NCBI GenBank assembly: GCA_017610505.1
Contig: JAFCBX010000035.1
Span: forward strand, 1-7,996
Length of the DNA stretch: 7,996 nucleotides
Origin: Methanosarcinales archaeon
GTDB lineage: Archaea; Nanobdellota; Nanobdellia; Woesearchaeales; CG1-02-33-12
Reading direction: 5' to 3'
Shown here: positions 1-5,899 of the stretch, one piece after another
Layout of the letters: the number at the start of each line of letters is the position of its first letter
Numbering within the stretch: the stretch's first letter is position 1
Notes under the pieces: generated by a model
Told to the model about the DNA's origin: nothing
The model's database searches: none
What the model saw: only the letters and a program-made list of their open reading frames with translations
Program-made: the position numbers and the translations under genes

Positions 1-1
1 T

Positions 2-484
2 GGTCTTGGAAACTCAACAATAAAAGAGCATCTTGATATTTTATTAAAAGCTGGGTTGATAAAAAAAGAGGATACAGAAAGAAAGTGGAAATATTATTCT
101 TTATCATTTAAGGGCAAAAGGTTGATAGAGCCAAGGGAAATAAAAGTTCTTTTTGCATTCATAACAACCTTGATTGCAGCAGTTGGAATGACTTTTGTCT
201 TTGCAAAGAATTTCCTGATGAAAGGAGCACAGACTTTTGCTGCAGAAGCTCCAAGGGCATTAAGTGTTATGGAAGCAGCAAAGGGACCTGTGGTTGAGGA
301 AAGTGCAGAGATGGCTCAACTGGCAGAAGAGACAGTAATAACAGGAACCCAGATATCTCCTTATAATCTGTCAATAATCATGTTCATAGTGGTTTTGATT
401 TTAATATCACTAAGTGCATTCTTTTTTGGAACACTTCTTAAAAAGCCGCAATTGATAATAACAAAAGGAGGAAATAAAAAATGA
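2..484 (+). CDS. Membrane-anchored ArsR-like winged-helix regulator (5' end outside window)
   Basis: The frame is open from base 2, so the gene enters from upstream; a TTG at 56 lies inside the DNA-binding domain and is not the real start. Codons before it read GLGNSTIKEHLDILLKAGL, a typical recognition helix of ArsR/MarR-like regulators. The wing follows (KKEDTERKWKYYSLSFKG). Two strongly hydrophobic segments follow, starting VLFAFITTLIAAVGMTF and IIMFIVVLILISLSAFFF, separated by a loop of about 55 residues rich in Ala and Glu. The likely topology is cytoplasmic DNA-binding domain, membrane hairpin with an external loop, and a short basic cytoplasmic tail. This suggests a one-component sensor that reads a membrane or external signal; the signal is unknown. 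Its TGA stop overlaps the ATG of the next gene (ATGA), so the two are probably made together. The missing N-terminus prevents exact family assignment. Confidence 0.8.
   Translation, partial: GLGNSTIKEHLDILLKAGLIKKEDTERKWKYYSLSFKGKRLIEPREIKVLFAFITTLIAAVGMTFVFAKNFLMKGAQTFAAEAPRALSVMEAAKGPVVEESAEMAQLAEETVITGTQISPYNLSIIMFIVVLILISLSAFFFGTLLKKPQLIITKGGNKK
467..471 (+). promoter_or_regulatory. Shine-Dalgarno site GGAGG for the lipoprotein gene
   Basis: GGAGG lies 9 nt before the ATG at 481, inside the end of the upstream regulator gene. With the ATGA stop/start overlap it supports coupled translation and confirms the 481 start. Confidence 0.8.
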
Positions 485-1020
485 AAAAGATAATGCTCAT
501 AATAGCTATAATTGGATTATTTTTAGTTTCAGGATGCCAGAATAATATAAAAATAATATATAGGGATTCAGTTCCAGAAGAGCAATTTGAATGCAATTCA
601 GATAATGACTGCATCCCATTGCCATCTGACTGCCATCCTATACTCTGCATAAACAAAGAGTATGAATCAGATTATGAAAAGCCAAAGGTATGTACTGAGA
701 TTTTTGCATTAGAGGCAGCATACAACCAAGAGGACTGCATTTGCGTTGAAAACAAATGTGTTAATAAGAACTTAGGAAGAAGTCCTGAAAGCCATGGAAT
801 GACTCTCGAAGAAGCAAGAATGATAGCAGAAGACAGCGAGTGCACTGAAAAAGGGGCTTTGACAGAAAATTCTTTCTATAATGAGAACACAAAAACATGG
901 TGGATTGATTTAGACATGAAAGAAGAATTTGAGAAAGAATATTGCAATCCTGCATGCGTTATCAATGAGGAAATAAAAACCGCAGAAATAAACTGGAGAT
1001 GTACAGGTGCCAAGATATAA
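481..1020 (+). CDS. Cysteine-rich secreted lipoprotein (eight-cysteine cluster plus C-terminal four-Cys domain)
   Basis: A 179-residue exported protein. Residues 1-18 form a signal peptide (KK, then a hydrophobic core) ending in a lipobox-like LVSG-C, with Cys19 as the probable lipid anchor. The mature part has two domains. Residues 38-93 carry exactly eight cysteines (38, 44, 51, 56, 71, 86, 88, 93), resembling the small eight-cysteine-cluster proteins annotated in many archaea; they probably form four disulfides. Residues 107-179 carry four more cysteines (121, 155, 159, 174) and a pattern (LEEARMIA, YNENTKTWWIDLD, NPACVINEEIKTAEINWRC) that resembles PepSY/cystatin-like small domains, an inference from pattern only. 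It overlaps the membrane-bound regulator gene by 4 nt and may be part of the same surface-sensing unit. No catalytic function can be assigned. It ends 5 nt from the end of the convergent gene at 1026. Confidence 0.85.
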   Translation: MKKIMLIIAIIGLFLVSGCQNNIKIIYRDSVPEEQFECNSDNDCIPLPSDCHPILCINKEYESDYEKPKVCTEIFALEAAYNQEDCICVENKCVNKNLGRSPESHGMTLEEARMIAEDSECTEKGALTENSFYNENTKTWWIDLDMKEEFEKEYCNPACVINEEIKTAEINWRCTGAKI

Positions 1021-1025
1021 TAGGG

Positions 1026-1445
1026 TTATAAAGAAGAATCAACTGCTCTAACAACATCATCAATGTTGTATGGCTTATCAATTTGTTCAAATCCTGCATT
1101 TTGAACTGATTTTTTTATTTTTTCTGCAATTTCTTCATCAGCCAATACAATCACAGGTGCCTTAGCACACTTTAGCCAATAAATAACTTGATTTTTAAAC
1201 ACTTCAATTCTTTTTCTAAGCTTAGCTTGATCATAAAATAATCCAGTATCATAAAGAACTAAATCATATTCAATAGAATTCATTGGATCTTCTGTAGAAG
1301 TTAGGCCACCCATCATTTCATCTCCCCTAACAACATAATCAACTTCATGCCCCTCCTGCTTAAGCCTTGCAACTAAATCATTACGTATAGGGCTGAGCTT
1401 CCCCCTTTCTTTTTCCTGCGGCCCACCAAACAATATATTTGCCAT
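1026..1445 (-). CDS. Stand-alone receiver-like (CheY-fold) protein with degenerate phosphorylation site
   Basis: 139 residues, probably one cytoplasmic alpha/beta domain and nothing else. Several landmarks fit a response-regulator receiver: first strand MANILFGG, the YDLVLYDTGL strand placing Asp66 at the phospho-acceptor position, APVIVLADE as the fourth strand, and the C-terminal DKPYNIDDVVRAV with the conserved Lys124-Pro125 pair. The metal-binding acidic pair after strand one is replaced by Gly7-Gly8, and the Thr/Ser expected after strand four aligns with Ala102. It is therefore probably a pseudo-receiver, either not phosphorylated or regulated another way. No DNA-binding output domain or histidine kinase is nearby. 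The ATG at 1445 has a TATA box about 30 nt upstream, so the mRNA is close to leaderless. It is divergent from the thyX-tmk operon. The receiver assignment rests on motifs and fold order; another Rossmann-like fold is possible. Confidence 0.72.
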   Translation of the reverse strand: MANILFGGPQEKERGKLSPIRNDLVARLKQEGHEVDYVVRGDEMMGGLTSTEDPMNSIEYDLVLYDTGLFYDQAKLRKRIEVFKNQVIYWLKCAKAPVIVLADEEIAEKIKKSVQNAGFEQIDKPYNIDDVVRAVDSSL

Positions 1446-1466
1446 ATTATGAGGATTGTTATTAAG

Positions 1467-1482
1467 ATTTTATATATATTTT
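1467..1482 (-). promoter_or_regulatory. TATA box for the receiver-like gene
   Basis: Read on the minus strand, AAAATATATATAAAAT is centred about 30 nt upstream of the ATG at 1445, predicting a leader of only a few nucleotides, as usual for archaeal first genes. Confidence 0.6.
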
Positions 1483-1567
1483 GTTTTTATCTTGCCTAAT
1501 TTTTAGCTTTTTACTTATCTATTTTTAGATAGTTATTCCAAAACAATTATTATGTGGTTTCTAAATA

Positions 1568-1576
1568 TTTATAAAA
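1568..1576 (+). promoter_or_regulatory. TATA box for the thyX-tmk operon
   Basis: TTTATAAAA is centred near 1572. A start site about 26 nt downstream would lie near 1598, leaving a leader of roughly 8 nt before the ATG at 1606. No Shine-Dalgarno is visible there. Earlier ATGs at 1590, 1596 and 1599 are in another frame and lead to a 12-codon ORF only. Confidence 0.6.
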
Positions 1577-1605
1577 TCAAGGCCTAATTATGTTTATGAT
1601 GTTTT

Positions 1606-3165
1606 ATGGAAAGTCCATTAGAAGTTAAATTATCTGGCTTTAATGTTGATATTGACGGCTTAAAAGAAATAAAAGAGCTTCTTGAACAAGAAAGCTTATT
1701 AGAAGATGACAAAAAGACAGCATTATATATTCTTAATAACTTAACACCTGAAACAATGTCAGCATCAGCAGCAAGAATCTCAAGAGACCCAAGGCCAATA
1801 AATGAACTAAGAAAAGATGCAAGGGCTGATGTAAAAAAAGCAAGAGCATCAAACAAGGCAATAATCTTTGCCATGGGCCACAAGTCCATTGCAGAGCACG
1901 CATTTTTCAACTTTGATATTATGGGTGTCTCAAGAAGGGCTGTTGAAGAGCTTGAAAGGCCAAGGCTGCAGTCATATACTGAAAAATCACAGCGCTATAT
2001 AACACTAGAAGGGGATTTTGTGATTCCAAAAGAAATCCAGGCATCTTTTCTTGAATCAAAATTCATAGAGCTGATTGAGCTGCAAAATAATTTTTATGAC
2101 CATAACCTGCAAAAGATTACTGGCTGGCATAGTAAGCAGGATTATTCTGAATTGTTTAAAACATTAGGTTACACTGATAAAACTAAAAAACAACTAGGAA
2201 CAATAGAAGGCCTTGGAAAAGAGGACACAAGGTATTCTCTTGCACAGGCAACACAAGCCCAGTTAGTGTTATCAGCATCTGCAAGAAATATTGAGGTTTT
2301 GATTACAAAATTAAGAAGCTCTGATGTTGAGGAGTTTAAAGACTTGGGTGAGAAAATATTTATAGAGGTAAATGGAATTGCACCTTCTGTAATAAAATAC
2401 ACAAAACCAGTTGATTATTTTGCAAAAACAAGGCCAGAACTAAGAAAACATGTTGCAGATTTAATTAAAAAATATAAATTTGAATTAATGCAATACACTG
2501 ATGACAATAATGAAGCAGTTAGATTATTCACCAAACTAGAAAGAGATGACTCAATTTCTGCAGGACTGGTATTTTCATCAAGCAATATTCCTTATTATAC
2601 ATGCTTAACTCTATTAAATTTAATGGATACCCAGGAAAAAGAGCATCTGCTGAATCAGGCAGAAAAATACCAGGAAAAGCATGACCCAAAACTCAGGGAA
2701 TATGAGCTTGGAGACAGGATTGCCCAGTTCATTATAAGTGCAAGCGGTTTTGCACAATTAAAAAGGCATAGGATGAATACACTTATTTCCCAGGATTATT
2801 TAACAGAATTAGGGCATACAACTCCTGAATCAATAATCAGGACCGGGCTAAAAAAAGAGCTTGATGAAATAGTAGAAAAATCAAATGAACTGCATAATAA
2901 ATTATTAAAAGAGGGTTTTCCAAAAGAAGTTGCAGAATATGCTTTGACAAATGCCAACAAAAGAAGAGTTATTCTTGATGCAAATAACAGGCAAGTATAT
3001 GCAATCTGCATGGAAAGGGAAAATCTTGCAGCTCAGTGGGACATAAGGGGGCTTGTTAATAAATATTCTAAATTAATACAAAAAGAATCTCGGCTTACAG
3101 CAAGGAGCCTGTGCGGAAAGCATGAATTTTATGAAGTTAAAAGGAGGTTATTGAATGAAAGGTAA
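1606..3165 (+). CDS. thyX: Tandem (two-domain) ThyX-like flavin-dependent thymidylate synthase
   Basis: 519 residues, about twice a usual ThyX (220-300). ThyX makes dTMP from dUMP using methylene-tetrahydrofolate, FAD and NADPH. The first half has the N-terminal signature: H92-x4-E97-H98, then SRRAVEELERPR and a ThyX-motif site RPR-x7-S (R118, P119, R120, S128) followed by QRY131. The canonical motif is RHR-x7-S, so the His is Pro. Its end has KLRSSD (R237), aligning with the dUMP-contacting Arg region. The second half repeats the fold. It keeps RHR at 387-389, but the motif Ser is Asp397 and the preceding EH is EL. It has a well-kept C-terminal block, GFPKEVAEYAL (437-447) and R471-ENLAAQWDI, matching the NLRxxxxAQWEI block of ThyX. 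The halves have thus degenerated differently and may act as a pseudo-heterodimer, or the protein may have changed function. Its last 11 nt overlap tmk, which supports a thymidylate role. Confidence 0.85.
   Translation: MESPLEVKLSGFNVDIDGLKEIKELLEQESLLEDDKKTALYILNNLTPETMSASAARISRDPRPINELRKDARADVKKARASNKAIIFAMGHKSIAEHAFFNFDIMGVSRRAVEELERPRLQSYTEKSQRYITLEGDFVIPKEIQASFLESKFIELIELQNNFYDHNLQKITGWHSKQDYSELFKTLGYTDKTKKQLGTIEGLGKEDTRYSLAQATQAQLVLSASARNIEVLITKLRSSDVEEFKDLGEKIFIEVNGIAPSVIKYTKPVDYFAKTRPELRKHVADLIKKYKFELMQYTDDNNEAVRLFTKLERDDSISAGLVFSSSNIPYYTCLTLLNLMDTQEKEHLLNQAEKYQEKHDPKLREYELGDRIAQFIISASGFAQLKRHRMNTLISQDYLTELGHTTPESIIRTGLKKELDEIVEKSNELHNKLLKEGFPKEVAEYALTNANKRRVILDANNRQVYAICMERENLAAQWDIRGLVNKYSKLIQKESRLTARSLCGKHEFYEVKRRLLNER
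3143..3148 (+). promoter_or_regulatory. Shine-Dalgarno site GGAGGT for tmk
   Basis: GGAGGT inside the last codons of the ThyX-like gene lies 6 nt before the ATG at 3155. It fixes the tmk start and implies translation from the shared mRNA. Confidence 0.85.
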
Positions 3166-3832
3166 ATTAATTGTAATAGCTGGAACAGATGGAAGCGGAA
3201 AAGGAACACAGGTTAAACTCCTTGTTGAAAAAATAAAAAAAAATGGTTATGATGTTGAGATTACTGACTTTCCAAGATATGGCCATAAAAGTGCAGGCAT
3301 GGTTGAGGAATACCTTAATGGAAAATTTGGTTCAGCTAAGGAAGTTGGCCCTTATAGGGCATCAATATTTTATGCATGCGACAGGTATGCAGCTTCCTTT
3401 CAAATGAGAAAATGGCTTGAAGAAGGAAAGATTATTGTTTCAAACAGGTATGTTTCTGCTAATGTTGGCCACCAGGCAGGAAAAATAAAGAATATTAAGG
3501 AAAGGAACAGATATCTTGACTGGCTTTTTAACCTTGAATTCAATATTTTTGGGATTCCAAGGCCTGACAAAAACATACTTCTTTACATGCCTCCGGAAAT
3601 TGGGCAGCAGCTCGTTGACCAGAAAGATTTGAGGGAGTATATAGAAAACAACAAAATGAAAGACATACATGAGGAGGATTTAAAACATCTGAGAGATTCT
3701 GCTGATGCATATCTTTATGCAGCTGATAAATATGGGTGGGATAAGATTGACTGCGCACCAAATAATAAGCTAAGGACAATATATAATATATCACAAGAAT
3801 TATGGGAGAAAGTCAAACCTTTAATTAAATAA
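3155..3832 (+). CDS. tmk: Thymidylate kinase (dTMP kinase)
   Basis: 225 residues, a normal length for the family. It phosphorylates dTMP to dTDP with ATP in the cytoplasm, the step right after thymidylate synthase. The sequence shows a P-loop GTDGSGKGTQ (10-19), the thymidylate-kinase DFPRYG segment (38-43; substrate-binding Pro-Arg), the CDRYA segment (Asp76-Arg77) and the later SNRYVSAN segment (96-103). The last replaces the usual DRY by Asn97-Arg98-Tyr99, a mild departure. A Lys/Glu-rich region at 150-176 covers the expected lid. The gene overlaps the ThyX-like gene by 11 nt and has its own strong Shine-Dalgarno, so the pair forms a dTMP to dTDP operon. The closest alternative is another deoxynucleoside monophosphate kinase of the same fold, but the motifs and neighbour favour Tmk. 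Confidence 0.93.
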   Translation: MKGKLIVIAGTDGSGKGTQVKLLVEKIKKNGYDVEITDFPRYGHKSAGMVEEYLNGKFGSAKEVGPYRASIFYACDRYAASFQMRKWLEEGKIIVSNRYVSANVGHQAGKIKNIKERNRYLDWLFNLEFNIFGIPRPDKNILLYMPPEIGQQLVDQKDLREYIENNKMKDIHEEDLKHLRDSADAYLYAADKYGWDKIDCAPNNKLRTIYNISQELWEKVKPLIK

Positions 3833-3846
3833 AATTTTTGTTTAAT

Positions 3847-4194
3847 ATGAAAACCCTGATAATAACACCCTCTGCTCAAAATACAACAATTGATAAATTA
3901 GTTAGTTCAAAGTATGAAGATGTGGCTGATGATACTCATATCTGGATTCATTTAAGCGAACAAATTGATTGGGCAAATAAAGGCTGTGGTTTTATTTATA
4001 GAAATTTTAGAGGGGCAAAAAAAACATTTAGAGAATCTCTTGACCATTTGTATAGTGTAATGAATTTTTTAGGTGGTGAATGGAAATTAGAGAAATGTGA
4101 ACCAAACTATATTTCTTACCTCAGGGGAAACGGAAGAGAATATATTCTCCGATATAACCCGGATGGACCAAGTATTTTTGATATGAATCATTAA
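3847..4194 (+). CDS. Hypothetical protein downstream of tmk
   Basis: 115 residues from the ATG at 3847; a TTG three codons earlier (3838) is possible but less likely. I do not recognise the family. It begins with a short hydrophobic strand (MKTLIITPS) and has no signal peptide or membrane helix. The composition suggests a small soluble alpha/beta protein with many aromatics and a polar C-terminus ending YNPDGPSIFDMNH. It starts 14 nt after the tmk stop with no clear Shine-Dalgarno and no obvious TATA box of its own, so it is probably the third gene of the thymidylate operon, though a functional link is not shown. A T9 run about 40 nt past its stop may end the transcript. Confidence 0.6.
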   Translation: MKTLIITPSAQNTTIDKLVSSKYEDVADDTHIWIHLSEQIDWANKGCGFIYRNFRGAKKTFRESLDHLYSVMNFLGGEWKLEKCEPNYISYLRGNGREYILRYNPDGPSIFDMNH

Positions 4195-4220
4195 GTGGCA
4201 AGTTCTGATTGCATTTAACA

Positions 4221-4257
4221 TCACACTGTTAAGTTTTTTTTTCTATACAAAGTGTGG
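4221..4257 (+). other. Inverted repeat 1 of the 4195-4373 gap (possible RNA stem)
   Basis: CACACT (4222-4227) pairs perfectly with AGTGTG (4251-4256), plus a T-G wobble outside, around a 23-nt loop containing the T9 run. It is the first of three consecutive inverted repeats in this gene-free gap of about 180 bases. Confidence 0.4.
4234..4242 (+). terminator. T9 run, probable terminator of the thyX-tmk operon
   Basis: Nine consecutive T residues begin 40 nt past the stop at 4194. Archaeal RNA polymerase terminates at oligo-T tracts on the non-template strand, so this is the best candidate end of the plus-strand operon. A weaker T6 run is at 4320-4325. Confidence 0.5.
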
Positions 4258-4262
4258 AAAAA

Positions 4263-4287
4263 CCGCGTCAGCAAGAGCGCAGCGTGG
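4263..4287 (+). other. Inverted repeat 2, GC-rich stem candidate
   Basis: CCGCGT (4263-4268) can pair with GCGTGG (4282-4287), counting two G-U pairs. The loop is 13 nt and contains short AGC/GCG repeats. The segment is clearly GC-richer than its surroundings, as is common for structured RNA in AT-rich archaea. Confidence 0.35.
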
Positions 4288-4290
4288 TAA

Positions 4291-4309
4291 GGATTTACAA
4301 AGTAAATCC
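4291..4309 (+). other. Inverted repeat 3, perfect 8-bp hairpin
   Basis: GGATTTAC (4291-4298) and GTAAATCC (4302-4309) are exact complements around an AAA loop. A T6 run starts 11 nt later at 4320, so the hairpin could close a small RNA or strengthen termination. Confidence 0.55.
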
Positions 4310-4342
4310 ATAGAGTAAATTTTTTGGTGAAAATAAGAAAAA

Positions 4343-4352
4343 TTTAAATATA
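4343..4352 (+). promoter_or_regulatory. TATA box of the 4374 gene (leaderless mRNA predicted)
   Basis: TTTAAATATA, preceded by an A-rich GAAAAA stretch that suits a TFB recognition element, is centred 26-27 nt before the ATG at 4374. Transcription would start at or next to the start codon. Confidence 0.65.
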
Positions 4353-4373
4353 TCAAAATACTAATCATTAATT

Positions 4374-4706
4374 ATGATAGAACCCCAAGATAAACCTGAA
4401 GAAAAATTGGAACAAAAACAAAATATATCCCAAAAATTAGAATATATATTTTTTACACCTTTTATGAAGTTTGGTAAGTTTATGTCTAATGAAGAAAATA
4501 AATCAAATGAGGAAATTAGAAAAGGAACTTATATACTCTCTAATTTATATAAAAATGCTATTGAGAGTTATTTTAAAACAGAAGAAGAATATGGATCAAG
4601 CCCTAGTCCTATCAAACTTGCAGAAATTGTTGCTAAAGGCACGTGTATGGGGGGCATAGGTGCTTTAGTGATGGTAGAGCATGGCATTAGACAGATATAC
4701 AAATAA
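4374..4706 (+). CDS. Hypothetical protein, charged N-terminus with a glycine-rich hydrophobic C-terminus
   Basis: 110 residues; I do not recognise it. Residues 1-22 are very polar (Glu, Lys, Gln). A helical middle follows, with aromatic patches YIFFTPFMKF (24-33) and YILSNLYKNAIESYF (53-67). The end has a short glycine-containing hydrophobic stretch, GTCMGGIGALVMVEHGI, too short and interrupted for a confident membrane helix. The start is supported by a well-placed TATA box that predicts a leaderless transcript; a second overlapping frame here (4471-4659) has no such support. It is transcribed alone, towards the ribosomal protein operon, and its stop lies 32 nt from the eL14 stop. Confidence 0.6.
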   Translation: MIEPQDKPEEKLEQKQNISQKLEYIFFTPFMKFGKFMSNEENKSNEEIRKGTYILSNLYKNAIESYFKTEEEYGSSPSPIKLAEIVAKGTCMGGIGALVMVEHGIRQIYK

Positions 4707-4738
4707 TTCTTTATTGTTATGTTAGAGAGCCCAAGAAT

Positions 4739-5257
4739 TTATTTCTTTGTTGTTTTGGCTTTTGTTTTGGTCTTAGTTGAGCTTTTTTTGGCCTTTCCTG
4801 TTTTCTTGGCCTTTGCTTTCTTAGCAGAACTTTTCTTAACAGCTGTTTTCTTTGGCTTGGCCTCAGCCTTTTTAACCGCTTTTTTTGGTTTTGCAGCAGG
4901 TTTTTCTTTTGGTATTTCCTTTTTAATTTCTGGTTTTTCCTGTTTTTTAGTTTCTTTTTTAACTTCAGGCCTTTCCTCTGTCTTGGTCTCTTCACTCTTT
5001 GCTTTCTTTTTCCTTTTTACTATTTTCTTTACTTCAATGCCTTCTTTCTTAAGCTCTTTAAGAACCTCATCATGAGCAAGGCCTTTCTTAACCTTCAAAA
5101 CCTTATCAAGTGGTTCAAGATGCTTTATATTGCACTTTCTCCTTCTTGTCTGGCCGTCTATAAGAACATAATTATCATCAATTACCTCAACAACAAGGCA
5201 TTTCAGTCCAGCATCTCTTCCAGCTATCTTAACACATAATCTTCCTATTTCAAACAT
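4739..5257 (-). CDS. rpl14e: Ribosomal protein eL14 with a long Lys/Ala-rich C-terminal tail
   Basis: 172 residues. Residues 1-55 are the KOW-type eL14 core (MFEIGRLCVKIAGRDAG, then VVEVIDDNYVLIDG, then RRRKCNIKHLEPL), a protein of the large ribosomal subunit. Residues 56-80 form a short helical extension. Residues 81-172 are a low-complexity tail of Lys, Ala, Glu, Pro and Thr, becoming almost purely Lys/Ala/Ser/Thr at the end, much like histone H1 tails. Archaeal eL14 is usually about 75-100 residues, so the tail nearly doubles the protein. It probably binds RNA electrostatically. The gene overlaps eL34 by 8 nt and is co-transcribed with it. Long open frames on both strands over the tail come from its repetitive Lys codons. 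Confidence 0.95.
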   Translation of the reverse strand: MFEIGRLCVKIAGRDAGLKCLVVEVIDDNYVLIDGQTRRRKCNIKHLEPLDKVLKVKKGLAHDEVLKELKKEGIEVKKIVKRKKKAKSEETKTEERPEVKKETKKQEKPEIKKEIPKEKPAAKPKKAVKKAEAKPKKTAVKKSSAKKAKAKKTGKAKKSSTKTKTKAKTTKK

Positions 5258-5531
5258 TTTTACCTGGTTTACTTATTTTTTCTTTGAGCTTTGCCCTCAT
5301 GCACTTAGAGCATAAAAACCCGCCATATGGCCTAGAAGGCCTTTTCTTTGTCTTGGCCATGTTTTGCATCTTATAAGGCCTCTCCCTTGGAACACCTTTT
5401 AATACAGCTCCGCATACAGCACATGTTGCCTTAGAGGGCTTTCTTTTCTTATGATGCACTACAACCTTGCTTCCAGGGAGTTTTGTGTAAACTCTCCTCA
5501 ATGATCTTGATTTATATCTGCCTGCTGGCAT
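5250..5531 (-). CDS. rpl34e: Ribosomal protein eL34 (zinc-binding)
   Basis: 93 residues, the usual length for archaeal eL34, a component of the large ribosomal subunit. The N-terminus MPAGRYKSRSLRRVYTKLPG and the segment HHKKRKPSKATCAVCG are characteristic. Two CxxC pairs, Cys37/Cys40 and Cys74/Cys77, make a zinc site. The ATG at 5531 has GAGGT 7 nt upstream and a TATA-like box further up, so it begins the operon. The end overlaps the eL14 start by 8 nt (ATGTTTGA). In many archaea a cytidylate kinase gene (cmk) sits between these two ribosomal genes; here there is no room for it. Confidence 0.96.
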   Translation of the reverse strand: MPAGRYKSRSLRRVYTKLPGSKVVVHHKKRKPSKATCAVCGAVLKGVPRERPYKMQNMAKTKKRPSRPYGGFLCSKCMRAKLKEKISKPGKNV

Positions 5532-5538
5532 TTTCTTA

Positions 5539-5543
5539 ACCTC
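5539..5543 (-). promoter_or_regulatory. Shine-Dalgarno site GAGGT for eL34
   Basis: On the minus strand GAGGT lies 7 nt before the ATG at 5531, supporting that start. Confidence 0.6.
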
Positions 5544-5561
5544 AATAAGGGGGTAAAACAG

Positions 5562-5573
5562 CTTATTTAAAAA
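5562..5573 (-). promoter_or_regulatory. TATA-like box of the eL34-eL14 operon
   Basis: Minus-strand CTTTTTAAATAA is centred about 37 nt upstream of the eL34 ATG, leaving a leader of about 10 nt that would include the GAGGT site. It sits in the 58-bp gap after the small winged-helix gene. Confidence 0.5.
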
Positions 5574-5589
5574 GCTTTTGGAGAACTAT

Positions 5590-5856
5590 TTACTCAATCT
5601 CATTTATCTCTCTTAATTTAGAACTGTTTAAGCTACAATGAGATTCCCCAGTGGATTTTTTGTTAATTAAAATTCCTTTTTGAAATAAATCATGAATTGC
5701 TTCTTCAACAACCTTTTTACCTCTTAAATATTTGGGAACACAATTTTTTAAGTGAATTGTTTCTGTGTGTGCCCCCCCATACTTTCTTTTGTTTTTTAAC
5801 ATCCTTATGATTTTTTTCTGGATGTTTCTCATTTCTCTAATATCTATTCTTGCCAT
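5590..5856 (-). CDS. Small winged-helix-like protein, putative DNA-binding
   Basis: 88 residues from the ATG at 5856. In-frame ATG (5862) and GTG (5865) starts exist, but the TATA box centred near 5883 predicts transcription from about 5856, favouring a leaderless start there. The N-terminal helix is basic (MRNIQKKIIRMLKNKRK). The core, TIHLKNCVPKYLRGKKVVEEAIHDLFQKGIL, resembles a family of short archaeal proteins with a PKHLRG-type motif, in which two helices are followed by a wing; here the wing would be LINKKSTGESHCSLN (63-77). The C-terminus is KLREINEIE. It is divergent from another small winged-helix gene, and a perfect palindrome lies between their promoters. The target is unknown; autoregulation at that palindrome is plausible. 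It lies 58 nt upstream of eL34 but has its own promoter. Confidence 0.68.
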   Translation of the reverse strand: MARIDIREMRNIQKKIIRMLKNKRKYGGAHTETIHLKNCVPKYLRGKKVVEEAIHDLFQKGILINKKSTGESHCSLNSSKLREINEIE

Positions 5857-5877
5857 AAACATCACAAAACAGGCACA

Positions 5878-5887
5878 TATTTATAAA
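5878..5887 (-). promoter_or_regulatory. TATA box of the small winged-helix gene (5590-5856)
   Basis: Minus-strand TTTATAAATA is centred about 27 nt before the ATG at 5856, so this start would be leaderless. Confidence 0.6.
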
Positions 5888-5899
5888 AGTTTGTTGCAT

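Noticed and set aside
56..58. TTG as start of the first gene
   Set aside because: Codons upstream of it in the same frame continue a clear winged-helix recognition helix to the window edge, so the TTG is internal.
1590..1628. Short upstream ORF starting ATG 1590 and overlapping the thyX start
   Set aside because: It has 12 codons in another frame, starts upstream of the predicted transcription start near 1598, and has no ribosome site.
4195..4373. Possible tRNA gene in the gap with several stems
   Set aside because: No TTC-type T-loop, no cloverleaf spacing and no anticodon arm; the stems do not fit a tRNA.
4719..5075. Plus-strand 118-residue very hydrophobic open frame (Leu/Phe-rich)
   Set aside because: It is the antisense of the Lys-rich tail of eL14; Lys codons read backwards give Phe and Leu. 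No promoter or ribosome site supports it.
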